From NCBI GenBank assembly GCA_913041145.1, contig CAJWHE010000017.1, positions 1-40,835 on the forward strand: a stretch of 40,835 bases of DNA. The letters run 5' to 3'. Positions 33,657 through 40,835 of this stretch are shown in pieces. This stretch comes from an uncultured Paracoccaceae bacterium. GTDB taxonomy: Bacteria > Pseudomonadota > Alphaproteobacteria > Rhodobacterales > Rhodobacteraceae. Under the pieces are notes generated by a model. It was not told the origin of the DNA, searched no databases, and saw only the letters and a program-made list of their open reading frames with translations. Each line of letters opens with the position of its first letter. Position 1 is the first letter of the stretch. The position numbers and the translations under genes are program-made.

Positions 33657-34610
33657 ATGACCGTTAAGAAAAATAATAAGTTAAAAGGGATTAGAACTTC
33701 AAATTCATTTTCAGGTAATACCACTTTTTTTCGACGGGATTTTGGAACTAACTTTAGTAATGCAGATGTAGTTATACAAGGTCTACCTTACGACTTAGGT
33801 GTCTCAAACCGTCCAGGAGCCCGATTTGGTCCACGCTCAATAAGAGAAGCAAGCTGTCAGCTCGCATGGGGTGAGGTATGGCCATGGGGTTTTGATCCAT
33901 TCGATAAAATAGCTGTAATGGATACTGGAGACATCGAATATTCATATGGAAATGCGGCAGAGTTTTTTAGAAATGCGGCAAAGCAAACAAAAAAAATTGT
34001 TTCCGCAGGGGCAATCCCATTCACACTCGGCGGTGACCATAGTATTTCTTCAGCCCCCTTGGTGGAAGTCAGCAAGGTCCACGGTCCAGTTTCTCTCTTA
34101 CAGTTTGATGCCCATGCAGATACCGGGAGTGGTCCAAAGATCCAACATGGAACGATGTTTAAGATAGCAGCAGATGCAAGAACTATTAATCCTGCTACGT
34201 CGGTTCAAATAGGCTTAAGAACCCCGTTTAATTCTACCTTAGGTTTTAATACTATCACTGCCGTCGAAGCGATGTATCAATCTTCAAAAATTCTAAGTCA
34301 AAGGATTGAGACTGTTATAGGAAAGTCAGCATGCTACATTAGTATCGATATTGATTGTTTGGACCCATCATACGCCCCCGGCACTGGAACTCCTATACCA
34401 GGAGGGTTAACAACCTTACAATTGTTAGAAATCCTGCGTGGCCTAAGTGGCACCAAATTAAACATTGTTGGTTTAGATCTTGTTGAGGTTGCACCTGATT
34501 ATGATCATGCACAAATTACTAGTTTAGCTGCCGCTCAAATTTGTCAGGAATCCCTCTGCTTAATTTCAAAAACTAAACCACAACATAAAAAAACCTATTT
34601 AAAATCGTGA
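33657..34610 (+). CDS. Ureohydrolase (agmatinase / guanidino-acid hydrolase family)
   Basis: A 317-residue arginase-superfamily enzyme that hydrolyses a guanidino compound to urea plus an amine. The two-metal site is complete: H128 (G-G-D-H-S), D151, H153 and D155 (F-D-A-H-A-D), D231 and D233 (S-I-D-I-D-C-L-D-P). The H-G-T-M-F segment near 164-168 is characteristic of agmatinase, guanidinobutyrase and guanidinopropionase. No arginine decarboxylase or putrescine gene is nearby, so agmatine is not favoured over other guanidines. AAAGGA precedes the ATG. It closes a tight three-gene group with the Tm-1-like protein and the M20 amidohydrolase. Confidence 0.9.
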   Translation: MTVKKNNKLKGIRTSNSFSGNTTFFRRDFGTNFSNADVVIQGLPYDLGVSNRPGARFGPRSIREASCQLAWGEVWPWGFDPFDKIAVMDTGDIEYSYGNAAEFFRNAAKQTKKIVSAGAIPFTLGGDHSISSAPLVEVSKVHGPVSLLQFDAHADTGSGPKIQHGTMFKIAADARTINPATSVQIGLRTPFNSTLGFNTITAVEAMYQSSKILSQRIETVIGKSACYISIDIDCLDPSYAPGTGTPIPGGLTTLQLLEILRGLSGTKLNIVGLDLVEVAPDYDHAQITSLAAAQICQESLCLISKTKPQHKKTYLKS

Positions 34611-34619
34611 TATATCTAA

Positions 34620-34641
34620 TTAATTCACAAGTGTGAATTAA
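34620..34641. promoter_or_regulatory. Perfect 22-base palindromic element, candidate operator
   Basis: Two perfect 10-base arms, TTAATTCACA at 34620-34629 and its exact complement at 34632-34641, flank a two-base AG spacer. Nine bases of the same half-site (TAATTCACA) recur at 34730-34738, about 21 bases before the ATG at 34760. No T-run follows, so a terminator is unlikely. The arrangement suggests a dimeric regulator controlling the old-yellow-enzyme gene and possibly the M20 gene after it. The TCACA/TGTGA order is the reverse of a CRP site. Confidence 0.5.
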
Positions 34642-34713
34642 CACGTTAATTTGCAGAATTAGACTGTTTTTGCTTGAATTCAAAAACTTTATTTTGATAA
34701 TATTTAATAAAGG

Positions 34714-34730
34714 ACATCTTAGGGAGATGT
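34714..34730 (+). promoter_or_regulatory. Small stem-loop in 5' leader
   Basis: ACATCT at 34714-34719 and AGATGT at 34725-34730 are perfect complements around a five-base TAGGG loop. It lies about 30 bases before the ATG at 34760 and touches the extra TAATTCACA half-site. It could be an mRNA leader hairpin, but a six-base stem in this composition may arise by chance. Confidence 0.25.
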
Positions 34731-34759
34731 AATTCACATTATAATTTAAGGAAAAAGCT

Positions 34760-35968
34760 ATGACAAATAAACTACTTTCATCTTTGAAATTAAGAGATGT
34801 AGAGTTACCGAACAGAATAGTTGTATCCCCCATGCAAATGTACATGGCAAAAGAGAACGGTGAATGTACAGACTGGCATCTAGTTCACTTAGGAAAGTTC
34901 GCAACAGGGAACTTTGGGACAGTTTTTACAGAAGTATTATGTGTGGAATCAAGAGGAAGAAGTACATACTCTGATGCAGGGATTTGGAGTGACACACACA
35001 TCCCAATGCTAAAAAAAATTGCATCATTTATACACTCTCAAGGATCAATCCCAGCAGCTCAAATTGGGCATTGTGGACCAAAATCTTGTCGTCAGAGACC
35101 GTATGACGGGCTTCAACCATTAAGTAGCAAGGATGCAGAGAATGGTGAACCCCCTTGGGAGATTGTTTCGTGCAGTGCAGAACCTGCCGCACCAGGTTAT
35201 GCAACTCCTCACTCTCTAACTGAGAATGAAGTTAAAGAGCTAGTCCTAGCATTTGGAGAAGCAGCACGACGTTGTGATGAAGCTGGTTTTCAAGTTTTAG
35301 ACGTTCATGCGGCTCATGGTTACCTAATTCATTCTTTCTTATCTCCAATAAGCAATAGCAGAAACGATATGTATGGAGGTAGTCGAGAAAATAGAATGCG
35401 GTTCGCATTAGAAATCGCAGATGCACTACGAGAAAATTGGCCTGCTAGTAAACCTATTTTGTTCAGATTATCGTGTATAGACCGGTTTGAAGGTGGATTG
35501 GAAATTGAAGATACAATTGAACTGGCTAAAGAACTAAAGAATAGAGGCGTAGACGCAATTGACTGCTCCTCCGGCGGAATAAAGGGACCAAACTCTCTTT
35601 TTAGTTTGGCAACAAAATCTCCACCAACGCCAGGTTTCCAGGTCCCATTGTCAGAAGCGGTAAGGCTTGGCGCAAAAATGCCTACTATGGCAGTGGGTAT
35701 GATTATGGACCCACCTCACGCAGAGCAAATAATCTCTGATGGGCAAGCTGATCTAATAGCTCTTGGTAGAGAGGCACTCTTCAATCCTCACTGGGGGTTA
35801 CACGCCGCTCGATTATTGAATGAAGGTCAAACATTTGATGACTGGCCGCCTAACATGGGTTGGTGGTTAGAGGTTAGACAAAGAATGCTTTCATCAACTG
35901 ACCCTAAAGATTGGAGAATAGGACCGGCTGCAGCTAATGCCCCCTTACAGTCGAATGAAAGTCATTAA
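34760..35968 (+). CDS. Old yellow enzyme family NADH:flavin oxidoreductase (YqjM-type)
   Basis: A 402-residue single-domain FMN barrel. It has P-N-R-I-V-V-S-P-M near residue 17, W-H-L-V-H-L-G-K-F near 41, H-A-A-H-G-Y-L-I-H-S-F-L-S-P near 184-197 and the phosphate-binding A-L-G-R-E-A-L-F-N-P near 333-342. These place it in the YqjM-like class rather than with the FAD-fused enzyme at 6312. The redox-tuning Cys of YqjM (P-M-C-M-Y) is replaced by Gln (P-M-Q-M-Y), and the active-site H-A-G-R-K reads H-C-G-P-K. It reduces activated C=C bonds with NAD(P)H; the physiological substrate is unknown. AAGGA precedes the ATG. A palindromic element lies upstream, so it probably has its own promoter. Confidence 0.9.
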   Translation: MTNKLLSSLKLRDVELPNRIVVSPMQMYMAKENGECTDWHLVHLGKFATGNFGTVFTEVLCVESRGRSTYSDAGIWSDTHIPMLKKIASFIHSQGSIPAAQIGHCGPKSCRQRPYDGLQPLSSKDAENGEPPWEIVSCSAEPAAPGYATPHSLTENEVKELVLAFGEAARRCDEAGFQVLDVHAAHGYLIHSFLSPISNSRNDMYGGSRENRMRFALEIADALRENWPASKPILFRLSCIDRFEGGLEIEDTIELAKELKNRGVDAIDCSSGGIKGPNSLFSLATKSPPTPGFQVPLSEAVRLGAKMPTMAVGMIMDPPHAEQIISDGQADLIALGREALFNPHWGLHAARLLNEGQTFDDWPPNMGWWLEVRQRMLSSTDPKDWRIGPAAANAPLQSNESH

Positions 35969-36018
35969 TATAGTCTTAAAGTAATATATACCTTGTGTAA
36001 AAATAATTAAGGAACGCC

Positions 36019-37311
36019 ATGACGACTAAGTTAAAAACTCAAATCCTTCATGAAGTAGATAATTTGTTCAATGCAGAAACAGAGTTTCTAAAAGAACTAA
36101 CTTCACATGCCTCCACTAGAGGAAACGAGCAGTCAGCACAAAAATTTATGGCTTCCGAGCTTTCTGGGCGAGGATATGAAGTTGATAGCTGGAACGTAAA
36201 CGTTGATGATATAGCACATCTGCCTGGGTTTTCGCCAGTTATAGGGAATTATGAAGATGCAATTAATGTTGTAGGGGCCCACCGCAGTAAAAGTAATCAT
36301 GGTCGATCTTTAATTTTAAATGGTCACATTGATGTCGTTCCTGAGGGCCCATTAGAAATGTGGGATACTCCACCCTACGAACCACGTATCGATAATGGAT
36401 GGATGTACGGACGGGGTGTGGGAGATATGAAAGCTGGTTTAGCAGCAAACCTTTTTGCGTTGGATGCAATCCGTGCGTCTGGTTATTTACCAGCTTCTGA
36501 TGTGTTTTTTCAATCGGTCGTCGAAGAGGAATGTACAGGGAATGGCGCTTTAGCATGCCTCCAACGGGGTTATAAAGCGGATGCTGCAATAATTACGGAA
36601 CCTTCAGAGGAAAAGCTATTTTCTTCACAACTGGGAGTTATTTGGTTTCAAGTCCATCTAAAGGGTATCCCTGTACATGTGGAGCGTGCAGACTCTGGAT
36701 CGAATGCAATAAAAGCTGCAATACCATTAATTGCCGCGTTAGAAGATTTAGAGACGCGGTGGAACGCAAAAGAAATAAGACATCCTGCATTTTCCAAACA
36801 TCATCACCCTTTAAATCTGAATGTTGGTAAAATAGCGGGAGGGGACTGGGTATCTTCGGTACCAGCGTGGTGTGTTTTTGATGTTCGTATGGCTGTATTT
36901 CCTGGGACAGACTTGAAAGCAGCTTGCGCTGAAATAGAGGATTGCCTAACCGCAGCGTCCTCAACGAATAGTTTTCTCAGAAACAACTCACCAGAAATCA
37001 CCTATCATGGGTTTCAAGCAGAAGGTTACTCCCTGTCAGAACATGAAAAACCCGAAACAAAAATAGCTATTCAAACATTGGAAGATGCTCATAAACTTGT
37101 CACACGAGGCCAGCTTTCTCAAATCCCATCGACAGCAACAACGGATGCTCGCTTCTTTGGCCTATACGCCGACACCCCAGCCCTCGTCTACGGCCCATAC
37201 TCAGAATCCATTCATGGGTTTAATGAGCGTGTCAATCTAGAAAGTACCCGTAGAGTAACTCAAACTATTGCTTTGTTTATTACCGACTGGTGTGGGTTAG
37301 AGCCGATCTAA
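36019..37311 (+). CDS. M20 deacylase (ArgE/DapE family)
   Basis: A 430-residue dinuclear zinc hydrolase. The conserved blocks are G-H-I-D-V-V-P-E-G near residue 101 (His and catalytic Asp), G-R-G-V-G-D-M-K-A-G near 135 (bridging Asp), V-E-E-E-C near 168 (catalytic Glu and ligand), T-D-A-R near 376 and a final I-H-G-F-N-E near 400. It removes an acyl group from an N-acyl amino acid or amine. Relatives include acetylornithine deacetylase and formylaminopyrimidine deformylase; no arginine or thiamin genes are nearby, so neither is supported. It follows the old-yellow-enzyme gene by 50 bases with AAGGA before the ATG, so both are likely co-expressed. It is convergent with the GFA gene. Confidence 0.88.
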   Translation: MTTKLKTQILHEVDNLFNAETEFLKELTSHASTRGNEQSAQKFMASELSGRGYEVDSWNVNVDDIAHLPGFSPVIGNYEDAINVVGAHRSKSNHGRSLILNGHIDVVPEGPLEMWDTPPYEPRIDNGWMYGRGVGDMKAGLAANLFALDAIRASGYLPASDVFFQSVVEEECTGNGALACLQRGYKADAAIITEPSEEKLFSSQLGVIWFQVHLKGIPVHVERADSGSNAIKAAIPLIAALEDLETRWNAKEIRHPAFSKHHHPLNLNVGKIAGGDWVSSVPAWCVFDVRMAVFPGTDLKAACAEIEDCLTAASSTNSFLRNNSPEITYHGFQAEGYSLSEHEKPETKIAIQTLEDAHKLVTRGQLSQIPSTATTDARFFGLYADTPALVYGPYSESIHGFNERVNLESTRRVTQTIALFITDWCGLEPI

Positions 37312-37333
37312 GAAACAAAATGGGGTTCTTATT

Positions 37334-37798
37334 TTAATTTGAGCCCTTCAAAACATTATTTTCTGTATTTACCGGTTTGTAATCTGGATGGGTTTTATGT
37401 TTCTCTTTTATATTTGTAGAAACAAATGGTGCACCTGAGCGACAAAAAACTTCTCTATCTATCTTATACCAAAAAGATGGTGGATCGTATGATCCCCCTG
37501 CCACACCCGTCATACCTTTAAAGCTTCCAACCTGCCAAAATAAAGAACTTCCACAATCTGAGCAAAACCTTACGGTCACATCTCTTGCAGACTCTGTTTC
37601 ATATTTATATTCCCTAAGGTCACCTGAAATAACTTTTACATCTTCATCCTTAAAATAAATAGATATACCAAAAGAAGAACCAGTTCTTAATTGACAATAA
37701 CGACAATGGCACACTCCTGATCTCTCAGGATTACCATTAGTTTCGTAACGAGCTTTTCCACAAAGACATCCGCCTTTATGTATCTCTTTTTTACTCAT
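37334..37798 (-). CDS. GFA (glutathione-dependent formaldehyde-activating) family protein
   Basis: A 154-residue zinc protein of the GFA fold. Zinc ligands are spread over C-L-C-G near residue 10, C-H-C-R-Y-C near 31 and C-S-D-C-G near 78. The best-known member, Gfa of Paracoccus, was linked to formation of S-hydroxymethylglutathione from formaldehyde and glutathione; that role has been questioned and most members are uncharacterised. It lies 69 bases after the MttB-like gene and is the last gene of the minus-strand run. A link to formaldehyde from N-demethylation would fit the window but is inference. Confidence 0.88.
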   Translation of the reverse strand: MSKKEIHKGGCLCGKARYETNGNPERSGVCHCRYCQLRTGSSFGISIYFKDEDVKVISGDLREYKYETESARDVTVRFCSDCGSSLFWQVGSFKGMTGVAGGSYDPPSFWYKIDREVFCRSGAPFVSTNIKEKHKTHPDYKPVNTENNVLKGSN

Positions 37799-37867
37799 AA
37801 TTATTTTTCCTATTTTTGATTGAATATTAAAAAATATATACTACTTTGGGAGAAGTTTTCTCTCTTT

Positions 37868-39403
37868 TTAACCAGATTCTGGTGAAGCACCTCCCTCTTC
37901 TTTGAACTTAATAATCAGATCATTAATATTTTCTGAAATCTCCAAAGACCCTTTTGGTACAACATAATTATTTAAAGTTTTTTGCCAGACTTCAGTTGCT
38001 CTTTCGTTAGCTGTCAAACTTCCTTTAGATTCCCAATTACCGTGGTTTTCTAAATCAGCCACCAATGGAGAGTAGAACGCTGTATCAAAACGCTCCATAG
38101 TATGTTGAGTTGCAAAAAAATGGCCTCCAGGAGTGACATCTTCGATTGCAGTATAGGCCTGGGAAGCATCATCTGCCAGGGTTGGCTCAAACATCTCCGC
38201 AATAGTTTGAAGTGCTTCAATATCGCAAATAAACTTTTCAAATCCAAAAGTTAAACCACCTTCCAGCCAACCAGCACCATGTATAACCATATTTGCTCCA
38301 CCTAAAACTGCACCCCAAACACCCATAATATTTTCATGCGCGCCCTGCGCATCTGAAATATTTGATGCTGAGCCAGCAGCAGAACGCCAGGGAAGATCAA
38401 TATAACGAGCTAACTGTCCACCACCCAACTGCATTTTTAAATGTTCAGGAGTACCAAAAGCTGGGCTACCAGATTTCATATCCACATTAGAAGAAAATCC
38501 TCCATAACTTACCGGTGCGCCATTCTTAGATAACTGAGACAAAACAATTCCAGCTAATGCTTCGGCGTGTTGGAGGACTAAGGCACCTGATACTGTGACC
38601 GGAGCCATAGCACCTGCCAAACAAAATGGAGTTATTATTGTCATTTGTCCTGCTCGTGCAAAATCTATTATTCCACGAGCCATTGGTATATCTAGCATTC
38701 GGGGTGAATTAGAGTTAATAACTGCCGAAACCCACACACCATTTGCAAAATCTTCGTCTGACAAACCAATAGCTGTTTGAATTATTGCAAAAGTCTGTTC
38801 TGCTTGCCCTTGACCTCTAGCAAAAGCGGTCATTAATTTATCGGATAAGGTAAGTTGAGCTTCTATAGTAGATAAATGTCGCAAATTTACTGGAATGTCT
38901 TGGGGTTCTGGAGCCATTGGGTTTTTATGAATTATATCAAAACTTTGAGATAATTTAATTGCGTCACGATAAGTATCTATTGATCCTGGAGAACGTCCTC
39001 TAACTCTGTCATATACATTTGGACACCCCCCAGCTGGCGTAAAAAGTAAGGTACCTTCTTCATAAACTTGATTACATATGGGATTAGGCGCAAGAAGTTC
39101 TATAGATGAAGGAGCAGATTTTAGCGCTTCCTGCACCAATTCAGGACCAATAAATACCATATCCTCGACGACCCGAGCTCCTCCGGTCTGATATATTTTT
39201 CTAGCCTCAGGTAACAAAACTCTAATTCCAAGGTCTTTTAATACTTTCAACGAAGTATTATGCAGGTTTTCCACCTCATCATGTGAGTAAATTTCTTGTG
39301 GAGAAAATGAGTTCTTAAGTTGACGATAATTAACTTTTCGAGCTACTGGTGCAGCCTGACGCTTTGCCCTACCCGTTCTTTTTCCTGCTTTTCCGTTGGT
39401 CAT
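37868..39403 (-). CDS. Trimethylamine methyltransferase MttB superfamily protein, non-pyrrolysine
   Basis: A 511-residue MttB-superfamily barrel. Family blocks include P-A-G-G-C-P-N-V-Y, S-G-A-L-V-L-Q-H-A-E-A-L-A-G and V-I-H-G-A-G-W-L-E-G-G-L. Archaeal MttB has pyrrolysine encoded by an in-frame UAG; here the frame is uninterrupted, so this belongs to the non-Pyl group that includes glycine betaine methyltransferase MtgB and demethylases of related quaternary amines. Characterised members pass a methyl group to a corrinoid protein, but no corrinoid protein or RamA-like activator is in the window. I start at the ATG at 39403 rather than the TTG two codons upstream. The N-terminus is rich in Lys and Arg. 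It follows the amidohydrolase by 55 bases. Confidence 0.9.
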   Translation of the reverse strand: MTNGKAGKRTGRAKRQAAPVARKVNYRQLKNSFSPQEIYSHDEVENLHNTSLKVLKDLGIRVLLPEARKIYQTGGARVVEDMVFIGPELVQEALKSAPSSIELLAPNPICNQVYEEGTLLFTPAGGCPNVYDRVRGRSPGSIDTYRDAIKLSQSFDIIHKNPMAPEPQDIPVNLRHLSTIEAQLTLSDKLMTAFARGQGQAEQTFAIIQTAIGLSDEDFANGVWVSAVINSNSPRMLDIPMARGIIDFARAGQMTIITPFCLAGAMAPVTVSGALVLQHAEALAGIVLSQLSKNGAPVSYGGFSSNVDMKSGSPAFGTPEHLKMQLGGGQLARYIDLPWRSAAGSASNISDAQGAHENIMGVWGAVLGGANMVIHGAGWLEGGLTFGFEKFICDIEALQTIAEMFEPTLADDASQAYTAIEDVTPGGHFFATQHTMERFDTAFYSPLVADLENHGNWESKGSLTANERATEVWQKTLNNYVVPKGSLEISENINDLIIKFKEEGGASPESG

Positions 39404-39458
39404 CAACAATTTTTACCTACTTCTTATCTTTATCAACAGAGATTTACTTTGCAAATCT

Positions 39459-40835
39459 CTAAAACCCACAAGGGCATAGCCCAGGATGTACAGCACCACC
39501 TAACTTTAACATTTTATCTGATAAAGCTGGGATATGCTTTGCTACAGCCTCTAAGGCCTTTGTTTCGTCAATGCCTAGTACAACTCTATCCCTCATTACT
39601 ACTTTTCCGTTAATTATACTGGTGACGACATCTGAAGCTCTGGCATAATAAGCAAGAGAAGCGTACTCGGCATAGAATGGAACTAAATGGGGTTGATTTA
39701 TATCAATTTGAATTAAATCTGCTTTAAAGCCTTCTTGTAATTTGCCAATTGAGTTTTCTAAACCAAGGACTTTTGCGCTGTTCGTGGTAGATCCAAACAA
39801 TGCCTCGGCACTGGTATAAGCTGTATGATTACCTTGTTTTAGTCTTATAGCATTTAAAGCATTTCGCATTGCCTCAAAAGGATCATTCATCATCCAATCA
39901 GTTGCCAACCCCCATTCAATACCCTTTTTAGTAATTTCCATAATGTCAGGATATACCCCTCTGCGAGGATAAATTGTTGAACAATGTGCATATTTAACGC
40001 CCTTACTGGCCGCAGCTTTTAAATCTGCGTGATCTGCATAGGTCAAATGCGCCAAGACAAGATCCTGATCTAAGACCCCAAGCTCCTGCAAGTATACAAC
40101 TGGACCAACTCCATATTTTGATCTTATATACGCGACTTCTCCAGCTGATTGAGCAGCATGGGTATGTCTACCCACTTTTAGTTTTTTTGCTTCTGTATAA
40201 GAATTTTTGTGTAACTCCGAAGAGCAAGTATCAGTAGCATGTGGACCGATACGCCCAGTAATAAGTCCATTACCTGCCCCACCCCATTTTTTTACAAAAT
40301 CAACTCCACGGTTAAGTCTCGTATCACCAATTTTTGAACTGTGATTATAAAGGTTTAAATATAAATCCTCTAAACAAACATCAAATACTTTATAAGCTAT
40401 TTGTGCCCTTAACCCAGCTTCTACGCAAATTTCAGCGAGAGCTTCCGGTTCATACCAGATATCATTTATCGTGGTGAACCCAGCCTTAATCATATCTAAA
40501 ACGCCAACCCTAGCAAAATCTCTCCACTGCTCTGTTGTAATTGTTGCCTCCGCTCTGAAAGCAACTGAATAAAGTGCCTTACCCCCAGCACCATCATCAC
40601 TTTGACTCCGAAATACTAGTGATGCCGCATGACTATGACAGTTTACGAAGCCTGGCATTACTGCTTTTCCATCTCCCAAAATTATCTCTTTTGCATTCCA
40701 CGACTTACTATTTAATTTTGGACCCGCATAAACAATTTGATCATTTATAATCGCAACCTCAGCATTAAGAATAATTTCTTCATTTGACATCATAGGATAC
40801 AAGACATCAGATTGAACTAATAAATCAATATCTCT
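39459..40835 (-). CDS. TRZ/ATZ-type amidohydrolase (start lies beyond window)
   Basis: A metal-dependent amidohydrolase of the cytosine/chlorohydrolase class. At least 458 residues are visible. It has the metal motif P-G-F-V-N-C-H-S-H, G-R-H-T-H, a further His in A-H-L-T-Y-A-D-H, and the Asp in A-T-D-W. An in-frame TTG at 40802 is not the true start: reading on to the edge gives R-D-I-D-L-L-V-Q-S-D-V-L before Y-P-M-M, which is the usual start of the first beta-sandwich strand in this family, so the first codons lie past position 40835. Substrates in the family are deaminated or dechlorinated heterocycles, or N-formimino compounds; this one cannot be named. It heads the run that continues with the MttB-like and GFA genes. 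Confidence 0.9.
   Translation of the reverse strand, partial: RDIDLLVQSDVLYPMMSNEEIILNAEVAIINDQIVYAGPKLNSKSWNAKEIILGDGKAVMPGFVNCHSHAASLVFRSQSDDGAGGKALYSVAFRAEATITTEQWRDFARVGVLDMIKAGFTTINDIWYEPEALAEICVEAGLRAQIAYKVFDVCLEDLYLNLYNHSSKIGDTRLNRGVDFVKKWGGAGNGLITGRIGPHATDTCSSELHKNSYTEAKKLKVGRHTHAAQSAGEVAYIRSKYGVGPVVYLQELGVLDQDLVLAHLTYADHADLKAAASKGVKYAHCSTIYPRRGVYPDIMEITKKGIEWGLATDWMMNDPFEAMRNALNAIRLKQGNHTAYTSAEALFGSTTNSAKVLGLENSIGKLQEGFKADLIQIDINQPHLVPFYAEYASLAYYARASDVVTSIINGKVVMRDRVVLGIDETKALEAVAKHIPALSDKMLKLGGAVHPGLCPCGF

Noticed and set aside
34620-34641. CRP-binding site
   Set aside because: The TGTGA and TCACA halves are in reversed order with a two-base spacer, so the consensus TGTGA-N6-TCACA is not met.
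37310-37340. Possible intrinsic terminator after the ArgE/DapE-like gene
   Set aside because: The stem is only about five pairs (AAGAA/TTCTT) with a long loop and no clean T-run, and it overlaps the end of the GFA gene.
37868-39403. Pyrrolysine-containing MttB
   Set aside because: The reading frame contains no in-frame UAG and spans the full family length.

Overview
This is an AT-rich bacterial chromosome segment packed with intermediary-metabolism genes: 38 protein-coding genes, of which 36 are complete and one is cut at each edge. I see no tRNA, rRNA, CRISPR array, insertion sequence or phage gene. The mix (dimethylformamidase-like hydrolase, trimethylamine-dehydrogenase-like flavoenzyme, MttB-type methyltransferase, GMC oxidoreductase, class III CoA-transferase, tandem Lin0512 proteins, Tm-1-like protein) resembles an AT-rich marine alphaproteobacterial heterotroph, for example near SAR116 or Rhodospirillales. 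That placement rests on gene content only. No gap between genes exceeds about 230 bases.

Layout. 1-2380: the start of a class III nucleotide cyclase (minus), then low-specificity threonine aldolase and a cyclic-nucleotide-binding K+ channel (plus). 2382-6106 (minus): an aminothiazoline-carboxylate hydrolase homologue, a YihU-like beta-hydroxyacid dehydrogenase and a dimethylformamidase large-subunit homologue. 6312-9488 (plus): an OYE/FAD fusion flavoenzyme, a flavin-reductase-fold protein and a tautomerase. 9490-13493 (minus): Lrp regulator, threonine-dehydratase-like enzyme, ornithine-cyclodeaminase-like enzyme and amidase, with a GMC oxidoreductase divergent from the regulator. 15314-20172 (minus): FAD amine oxidase, homocysteine methyltransferase family protein, gamma-glutamyltransferase-like protein and an alpha/beta hydrolase. 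20401-21112 (plus): two overlapping Lin0512 genes. 21135-22706: an SDR and an iodotyrosine-deiodinase-like nitroreductase. 22812-29267: an acyl-CoA block (CitE-like lyase, MmgE/PrpD, acyl-CoA dehydrogenase, CoA-transferase, enoyl-CoA hydratase, HMG-CoA lyase). 29347-37311: seven co-directional plus-strand genes (hydrolase, degenerate M19 dipeptidase, Tm-1-like protein, M20 amidohydrolase, ureohydrolase, OYE, second M20). 37334-40835 (minus): an amidohydrolase cut by the window edge, a non-pyrrolysine MttB homologue and a GFA protein.

Reading as a whole. Most enzymes act on C-N bonds: amides, N-methyl groups, guanidines, imines and gamma-glutamyl or peptide bonds. Several others funnel carbon to acetyl-CoA. 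Two themes recur: methylated or amidated nitrogen compounds, and dicarboxylic or branched acyl-CoA breakdown. Only one dedicated transcription factor (Lrp) and no solute transporter are visible, so substrates are not revealed by context. Several enzymes depart from their family at metal or catalytic positions (the FeS motif of the OYE/FAD protein, the M19 dipeptidase, the homocysteine methyltransferase, the acyl-CoA dehydrogenase); these are the most checkable leads. The rest is individually recognisable at family level but mostly of unknown substrate.
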